A stretch of 6,394 bases of DNA from Elusimicrobiota bacterium (GTDB lineage Bacteria > Elusimicrobiota > Elusimicrobia > FEN-1173): the NCBI GenBank assembly GCA_016207625.1, contig JACQPF010000386.1:1-6394 (forward strand). The letters are read 5' to 3'. Under the pieces are notes generated by a model. The model did not search any database, was not told the DNA's origin, and saw nothing but the letters and a program-made list of their open reading frames with translations. How positions within the stretch are numbered: the first letter of the stretch is position 1; every line of letters begins with the position of its first letter. The position numbers and the translations under genes are program-made. Below, in pieces: positions 1 through 6,394 of this stretch.

Positions 1-618
1 GGGGATGTACTCGGTGAACCCCATCACGGTGCACACGTGCCCGGCGGCGAGGAACCCCTGCACGCGGTTGGTGGGCGAGGAGAGGATCGCGTCCATGGCG
101 GGCGGCACCAGCACGTGCGAGACCAAAAGGGAGAAATTGCCGATCCCCCGGCTTTTCGCCTCAAAAACCGCCATGGCCGTGGCCGGAGCCGTGGTCTCAA
201 AGCCGACCCCGAAAAACACGATTTGTTTTTCCGGGTGGGACAGGGCCGTTTTGAGCGCGTCGGTGGGGGAATAGACGGTGCGCACGTCGCCGCCGGCGGC
301 CTTCACGGCGAGGAGGTCCTTGGAGGTGCCCGGCACCCGCAGCATGTCGCCGAAGGAACAAAAGATCACGTCCGGCCGGGCGGCGATCTCCAGGGCCTTG
401 TCGATCAAGTCGATGGGCGTCACGCACACGGGACAACCCGGTCCGTGCACCAGCGTGATCTCTTTCGGCAACAGCTCGTCCAGCCCGAACCGCACGATGG
501 CGTGCGTCTGCCCGCCGCAGATCTCCATCAGAGTCCACGGCTTCGTCGTGATCCGTCGGATCTCGCCGGCGATCTTCTTCACCGCGTCCGCGTCGCGGTA
601 TTCATCCAGGTATTTCAT
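1..618 (-). CDS. hypD: Hydrogenase maturation protein HypD (C-terminal part beyond the window)
   Basis: HypD is the iron-sulfur scaffold that, with HypC, holds the Fe(CN)2CO unit before its transfer to the large subunit of a [NiFe]-hydrogenase in the cytoplasm. I translated the 206 codons from the ATG at 618; the frame is open to base 1, and the family is usually about 360-380 residues, so a bit more than half is present. Family signatures visible are MEICGGQTHA (residues 32-40 region, with C34), HGPGCPVCV (58-66, with C62 and C65) and GFETTAP (139-145). These correspond to the conserved cysteines and GFETT motif essential in characterised HypD proteins. The [4Fe-4S]-binding C-terminal cysteines lie outside. 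The start MKYLDEYRD matches the usual HypD beginning. It follows hypC after 6 bases. The identification is firm; only completeness is unknown. Confidence 0.96.
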   Translation of the reverse strand, partial: MKYLDEYRDADAVKKIAGEIRRITTKPWTLMEICGGQTHAIVRFGLDELLPKEITLVHGPGCPVCVTPIDLIDKALEIAARPDVIFCSFGDMLRVPGTSKDLLAVKAAGGDVRTVYSPTDALKTALSHPEKQIVFFGVGFETTAPATAMAVFEAKSRGIGNFSLLVSHVLVPPAMDAILSSPTNRVQGFLAAGHVCTVMGFTEYIP

Positions 619-622
619 CGCG

Positions 623-638
623 CCTTATTGAACCTCTT
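623..638 (-). promoter_or_regulatory. Possible ribosome binding region of hypD, weakly placed
   Basis: Two purine-rich cores precede the hypD ATG. AAGAGGT lies inside the hypC end with 14 bases between AGAGG and ATG, and TAAGG spans the hypC stop with only 4 bases. Neither has ideal spacing, which suggests that hypD translation leans on ribosomes finishing hypC. Confidence 0.4.
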
Positions 639-867
639 GCAATTCATCGATCTGTTTCAGATACTCGAACACCTTCGCCGCTTCCTCGGGGTCCACGACG
701 CTGATGGCGAAGCCCACGTGCACGATGACGTAGTCCCCCGCCTTCGCCTCCGGCACGTAAGCCAAGTTGACCTCTTTGACGACGCCGTCGAAGCTGACCC
801 GGCCCCTTCGGTCGAGGGGGCCTTCGCCGGAAACGCCGATGATTTTCCCCGGAATGGCTAGGCACAT
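625..867 (-). CDS. hypC: Hydrogenase maturation chaperone HypC/HybG family
   Basis: This is a small chaperone that pairs with HypD during Fe(CN)2CO assembly and then delivers the iron unit to the hydrogenase large-subunit precursor. The product is 80 residues, normal for the family (about 75-100). It begins MCLAIPGKI; C2, which becomes N-terminal after Met removal, is the essential iron-binding cysteine. H50 in GDYVIVHVGFAI (44-55) is the second conserved residue. An in-frame upstream start at 963 would add 32 residues, lying wholly within the hypF reading region, and would bury the essential Cys2, so I reject it. The chosen ATG (867-865) has a purine-rich AGAGG 9 bases upstream. The gene overlaps the end of hypF by 10 bases, and hypD starts 6 bases after its stop, so the three are probably translated together. 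Confidence 0.97.
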   Translation of the reverse strand: MCLAIPGKIIGVSGEGPLDRRGRVSFDGVVKEVNLAYVPEAKAGDYVIVHVGFAISVVDPEEAAKVFEYLKQIDELQEVQ

Positions 868-3167
868 CCTGAGACACCTCTTTCCTGAAACAGGCGGGCG
901 GCCGCGATCACAGCCTGCCCCAACGCGATCCCGCCGTCGTTCGTCGGAACGAGACGGTTCCAAAACGGCTCAAACCCTTCTTCGCGCAAACGGCGGACGC
1001 TGCGCTCCAACAGAAAACGATTTTGGAAACAGCCCCCCGCCAACACCACGCGCGCTTCCCCCGCGTTTTTCGCGACGGACACGATCCCCTCCGCCAGAGC
1101 GTTGTGGAACTTGGCCGAGAGGGTCCCCAGGGGGACGCCTCCGCCGATATCCTGAAGGATGCGGCTCACCATCGGTTTCCAATCCAGCCGCAGGGGAGAC
1201 CCGGCGGCCAGCGGGAAGGGATAGGCGTCTTCGCACGAGGGGTCCGCCGAAAATTCCAATTCCATCGCGGCCTGGCCTTCAAAACCGACGCGCTGCCTCA
1301 CTCCCGCGAGGGAAGCCACGGCGTCGAACAAGCGTCCCGCGCTGGACGTGAACGGGGCGTTCAGGCCCCGGGCCACCATGCTCATGAAAACGCGGCGCTC
1401 CGGCTCGGAGACGGCCTCCCGCAGGGACGGGGGAACGTGGTCCCAAAGCGCGTCTCCGAAGAGCTCGAACAGAACGCCCAAAGCCGTGCGCCGGGGCTCT
1501 TTCACCGAGAGTTCTCCGCCGGGCAGGCGGAACGGATGGAGAGACGCCACGCGCGTAAAGTCACGGACCGTGGAGAGCAGGAACTCCCCGCCCCACACCG
1601 TTCCGTCCGTCCCGTATCCGGTGCCGTCCCAGGCCACGCCGAGGACGGTCCCGTCCAGGCCGTTTTCCGCCATGCCGGCGGCCACGTGCGCGTGATGGTG
1701 CTGCGCTTGGAAGAAAGGCTTCCCCAGGCGCGCCGCGTGCCGGGTCGAGGCGTAATCCGGGTGCATGTCCCCGGCCACGAATCGGGGATCGGCGTCGTAG
1801 AGCCGGACGAGGCTTTCCTCCGCTTTTCGAAACGCGCCGAAAGATTCCCGCGTCTCCAAATCGCCGATGTGCTGGCTGACGAACACGGTGTCGCCCACCG
1901 TCACCGCCACGGTGTTTTTCATGTGGCCGCCGACCGCCAGGCCGGAGGGACCCGCGTTCGGCAAGGCGACGGGAAACGGCGCGTACCCCCGCGCCGAACG
2001 CAGGAGCCGGGGCTGTCCCAGGACGACCTGCGCGACGGAATCGTCCACGTGCCTCGCGATGGGCCGGTTGTGAACCAAAAAGAGGTCCGCGACGTCTTGG
2101 AGCCGGGCCAGGGCCTCGCGCTCGTCGGTGCAAATCGGTTCTTCCGAGAGGTTCCCGCTGGTGGCGATCACCGGGAATCCCAGCCGGTCCGTCAGGAGGG
2201 CGTGCAGAGGCGTGTAGGGAAGCAAGGCCCCGACCGTCGGGTTTCCGGGAGCGACGAAACGCGAAAGCCCCGCGGCGCGCTTCCGCCGGAGCAAGACGAT
2301 GGGGCGCTGGACGGACGCCAAGAGGCGCGCCTCATCGGGGCTCAATTCGCAATGGGCGCGCGCCATGTCCAGGGAGGGGAACATCACCGCGAGGGGTTTT
2401 TCGTTCCGCCGCTTGCGTTCCCTCAAGGTCTGCACGGCGGCGTCGCTGCGGGCGTCCGCGAGGAGGTGAAACCCCCCGAGCCCTTTGACGGCGAGGATCC
2501 GGCCTCTTATAAGGGCGGCCGCGGCTTCCCGGACGGCTTCGTCGCGAACGAAGAGGGCGTTCCCCGCCTGGTCCCACAGTTCCGCCTGCGGGCCGCAGGC
2601 CGGGCAAGCGTTCGGCTGGGCGTGGAACCGGCGGTCCCGGGGGTCGTCATATTCCCGCCGGCAGTCGGCGCACATCGTGAAAATTTTCATGGTGGTGTTG
2701 GCCCGGTCGTAGGGCAGAGCTTCGATGATGGAAAACCGCGGGCCGCAGCGCGTGCAGTTGGTGAAAGGATACCGGTATCGGCGGTCGGACGGATCAAAGA
2801 CCTCTTGCAAGCATTCGTCGCAAGAGGCGATGTCCGGAAGGACGCGGGCCGTCCGGGCCCCGGACGGCTCGCTGGCGAGGATTTCGAATTCGGTCGACCC
2901 TTGGCACGGGATGAGGTGGGACCGGCAGTCTTGGAGGACGGCCGAAGGGGGTTTTTCGCCGTGAAGACCCTTGAGAAAGGACTCGAGTTTTTCCGGAGGG
3001 CCTTCCGCTTCGATCAAGACGCCGGAGGGCGTGTTTTTCACCCAGCCCGACAACCCCAGGCCGGTCGCCAGGCGGAAGACGAAGGGCCTAAACCCGACGC
3101 CCTGTACGGCGCCGCGAACATCGATGCGCGATCTCTGCGGGGAGCCGATGGTTTGGACGTTTTCCAT
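858..3167 (-). CDS. hypF: Carbamoyltransferase HypF, complete
   Basis: HypF uses carbamoyl phosphate and ATP to carbamoylate the C-terminal cysteine of HypE, giving the precursor of the cyanide ligands of [NiFe]-hydrogenases. The 769-residue length fits the family (E. coli about 750). All domains are present in order. The acylphosphatase-like domain (about 12-100) has VQGVGFRP (21-28, catalytic R27) and N45 in WVKNTPSG. Two zinc fingers each have CX2C-X18-CX2C: C116/C119/C138/C141 and C166/C169/C188/C191. The YrdC-like domain (about 212-395) has KGLGGFHL (228-235), RNEKPLAVM (254-262), TSGNLSEEPI (336-345) and a VDDSV motif near 374-378. The Kae1-like carbamoyltransferase domain has QHHHAH (489-494), DGTGYGTDGTVWGGEF (514-529), AGGCFQN (710-716) and NDGGIALGQ (743-751). 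The ATG at 3167 is supported by GAGG 9 bases upstream. I see no frameshift or missing catalytic motif. Confidence 0.98.
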   Translation of the reverse strand: MENVQTIGSPQRSRIDVRGAVQGVGFRPFVFRLATGLGLSGWVKNTPSGVLIEAEGPPEKLESFLKGLHGEKPPSAVLQDCRSHLIPCQGSTEFEILASEPSGARTARVLPDIASCDECLQEVFDPSDRRYRYPFTNCTRCGPRFSIIEALPYDRANTTMKIFTMCADCRREYDDPRDRRFHAQPNACPACGPQAELWDQAGNALFVRDEAVREAAAALIRGRILAVKGLGGFHLLADARSDAAVQTLRERKRRNEKPLAVMFPSLDMARAHCELSPDEARLLASVQRPIVLLRRKRAAGLSRFVAPGNPTVGALLPYTPLHALLTDRLGFPVIATSGNLSEEPICTDEREALARLQDVADLFLVHNRPIARHVDDSVAQVVLGQPRLLRSARGYAPFPVALPNAGPSGLAVGGHMKNTVAVTVGDTVFVSQHIGDLETRESFGAFRKAEESLVRLYDADPRFVAGDMHPDYASTRHAARLGKPFFQAQHHHAHVAAGMAENGLDGTVLGVAWDGTGYGTDGTVWGGEFLLSTVRDFTRVASLHPFRLPGGELSVKEPRRTALGVLFELFGDALWDHVPPSLREAVSEPERRVFMSMVARGLNAPFTSSAGRLFDAVASLAGVRQRVGFEGQAAMELEFSADPSCEDAYPFPLAAGSPLRLDWKPMVSRILQDIGGGVPLGTLSAKFHNALAEGIVSVAKNAGEARVVLAGGCFQNRFLLERSVRRLREEGFEPFWNRLVPTNDGGIALGQAVIAAARLFQERGVSGCA
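875..885 (-). promoter_or_regulatory. Ribosome binding site of hypC inside the hypF end
   Basis: On the minus strand GGAAAGAGGTG precedes the hypC ATG, with 9 bases between AGAGG and the start. It lies within the last codons of hypF. It fixes the short HypC start with N-terminal MCLAIPG rather than the longer open frame beginning at 963. Confidence 0.7.
2848..2868. repeat. Perfect 9-bp inverted repeat with 3-base loop inside hypF
   Basis: The arms GCCGTCCGG (2848-2856) and CCGGACGGC (2860-2868) are exact reverse complements. They lie over codons about 101-107 of hypF, in the linker between the acylphosphatase-like domain and the first zinc finger. There is no run of U after it in the transcript, so it is not an intrinsic terminator. 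It may only reflect GC-rich coding sequence. Confidence 0.4.
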
Positions 3168-3173
3168 TTCCGT

Positions 3174-3180
3174 TCACCTC
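3174..3180 (-). promoter_or_regulatory. Ribosome binding site of hypF overlapping the upstream stop
   Basis: GAGGTGA on the minus strand contains the TGA stop of the flavoprotein gene. It leaves 9 bases between GAGG and the hypF ATG. Stop and ribosome binding site are the same bases, a layout typical of translational coupling. Confidence 0.7.
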
Positions 3181-4195
3181 GGAAGGGCTCCAGAGAGCCA
3201 GGCTTCCGATTTCATGGCCTTGACGTAGTTGGCCCGTTCGAAGGCTTCCGGGTTCTCACAGGCCTTCTGGCTCATGCTGCCTTTCATTTGGGTCACGGAC
3301 TCGTACTCATGCTCCGTCATCCATTGGGTCATGTCCTGGAGGATGGTCCGCACGTGGCCGATGCCGTTTTTATAGAGGGTGGAGCAGAGCATGGTGACGT
3401 TCGCCCCGGCCATCAGCATCTTCAAAACGTCGGTCGCCTGATGGACGCCGCTGGTGGCCGCCAAATCCGCGCGGATGCGCCCGCAGAGGATGGCGATCCA
3501 GCGCAGGGGAAGCCGCATCGCCATGGGAGTGCTCAGGAGGACGCTCGGGATGACCTCCAAATTGTCCAGGTCGATGTCCGGCTGATAGAAACGATTAAAC
3601 AGCACCAGCGCGTCGGCGCCCTCCGCGTCCAGGCGTTTGGCCATGTGGGTCATGGAGCTGAAGAAGGGGCTGAGCTTCACGGCCACCGGAATGCGGACGC
3701 TGGCCTTCACCGAGCGGAGGATGTCCAAGTACGTTTCCTCCACGGCTGCGCCGGAAACGGCGGGGTCCGTCGGGATGATGTAGATGTTCAGCTCCAAGGC
3801 GTCCGCCCCCGCCTCTTGGATGAGCTTGGCGTACTCCGTCCAGCCGCCTTTGGAATGCCCGTTCAGGCTGCCGATGACGGGGAGAGAGGTCGCCTTCTTC
3901 ACTTTCCGGACGTGCTCCAGATACTCGTCCGGGCCCGCCACGAAATCCTTCGGCTCCGGGAAGTAGGTGAGAGCTTCCGCGTAGCTCTCCGTGCCGAAGG
4001 TGAGGTGATGGTAGAGCTCGCGGCTCTCTCGGGCGATCTGTTCCTCGAACAAGGAATGCAGGACCACCGCGGAGGCGCCCGCCTCCTCCAGATTTTGGAC
4101 GGTGGCGAGGTTTTGGGAGAGCGGCGAGGCCGAAACCACCAGGGGATTTTTCAGCCGCATCCCCATGTAGGTTGTGGACAGGTCCAATGAGCCCA

Positions 4196-4196
<1 letters not shown>
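3174..4196 (-). CDS. Dihydroorotate dehydrogenase-like FMN flavoprotein, substrate unknown
   Basis: This 340-residue protein has the TIM-barrel, FMN-binding fold of the dihydroorotate dehydrogenase family. Family features are KNPLVVSASPLS (16-27), LPVIGSLNG (105-113), ADALELNIY (131-139), IPVAVKLSP (169-177, with K174 at the place of the FMN-contacting lysine), LAATSGVH (245-252) and AGANVTMLCSTLY (263-275), the last two matching the phosphate-binding loops. The NxSCPN-type motif that holds the catalytic Cys/Ser and binds orotate is absent: N137 is followed by IYIIPTDP. The usual lysine near residue 45 is H47 within VVLHSLF. I therefore infer an oxidoreductase other than true PyrD and give no pyrD symbol. 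I recall related proteins annotated beside nifJ in other bacteria, but could not check this. The start is GTG at 4196; a TTG at 4187 giving LDLSTTY as N-terminus is a good alternative. No transmembrane segment or iron-sulfur motif is visible. Confidence 0.85.

Positions 4197-6394
<2,198 letters not shown>

Noticed and set aside
801..822. GGCCCC/GGGGCC inverted repeat in hypC as a possible terminator
   Set aside because: The stem is only 6 bp with a 10-base loop, lies in the middle of conserved hypC codons, and has no following U-run on the minus strand.
37..861. A 274-codon plus-strand open frame over hypD and hypC
   Set aside because: It is also in the exactly antiparallel frame of the real hypD and hypC codons, and has low-complexity His/Arg/Asp-rich translation. 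The opposing genes have unambiguous family motifs.
625..963. Longer HypC with 32 extra N-terminal residues
   Set aside because: The extension lies wholly within hypF coding sequence and is Arg-rich. It would displace the essential Cys2 from the N-terminus; the start at 867 has a proper ribosome binding site.
1023..4190. A 1055-codon open frame on the plus strand covering most of hypF and the flavoprotein gene
   Set aside because: Its triplets are exactly antiparallel to the codons of both minus-strand genes, which share a frame across the 6-base gap. It stays open simply because those genes avoid TTA, CTA and TCA codons; it ends at the TCA serine codon 3 of the flavoprotein gene. Its translation is Arg/Gly/His-rich with no family motif.

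Overview
The window is a gene-dense stretch, GC-rich by eye (roughly 60-65 %, not counted exactly), with every gene on the minus strand. It reads from the right edge to the left: 3' part of a pyruvate:ferredoxin oxidoreductase gene (nifJ/por, 6394-4196), a dihydroorotate-dehydrogenase-like flavoprotein gene (4196-3174), hypF (3167-858), hypC (867-625), and the 5' part of hypD (618-1). Both edge genes are cut by the window: nifJ lacks its N-terminal part and hypD its C-terminal part. No gap between genes exceeds 6 bases, and two junctions overlap, so this looks like the interior of one polycistronic unit. I see no promoter, terminator, tRNA, rRNA, insertion sequence or CRISPR array.

The organism is a bacterium with anaerobic or facultative metabolism. 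A single-chain PFOR carrying all three [4Fe-4S] clusters makes acetyl-CoA, CO2 and reduced ferredoxin from pyruvate, or runs the reverse reaction. HypF, HypC and HypD build the Fe(CN)2CO part of a [NiFe]-hydrogenase active site: HypF makes the cyanide precursor with HypE, and the HypC-HypD complex assembles the iron unit. HypE would be expected just left of position 1, but neither it nor any hydrogenase structural gene is visible. The sequence does not fix the phylum. An uncultured anaerobic lineage is plausible, but that is a guess.

The arrangement suggests co-expression of pyruvate-derived ferredoxin reduction with hydrogenase maturation, as in fermentative H2 metabolism or H2-linked ferredoxin cycling. 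The least understood member is the flavoprotein between them. It keeps the DHODase-type barrel and FMN-site features but lacks the residues that bind and oxidise dihydroorotate, so it probably is not a pyrimidine enzyme. No clearly new multi-gene system is present. The long plus-strand open frames are explained as antisense shadows.
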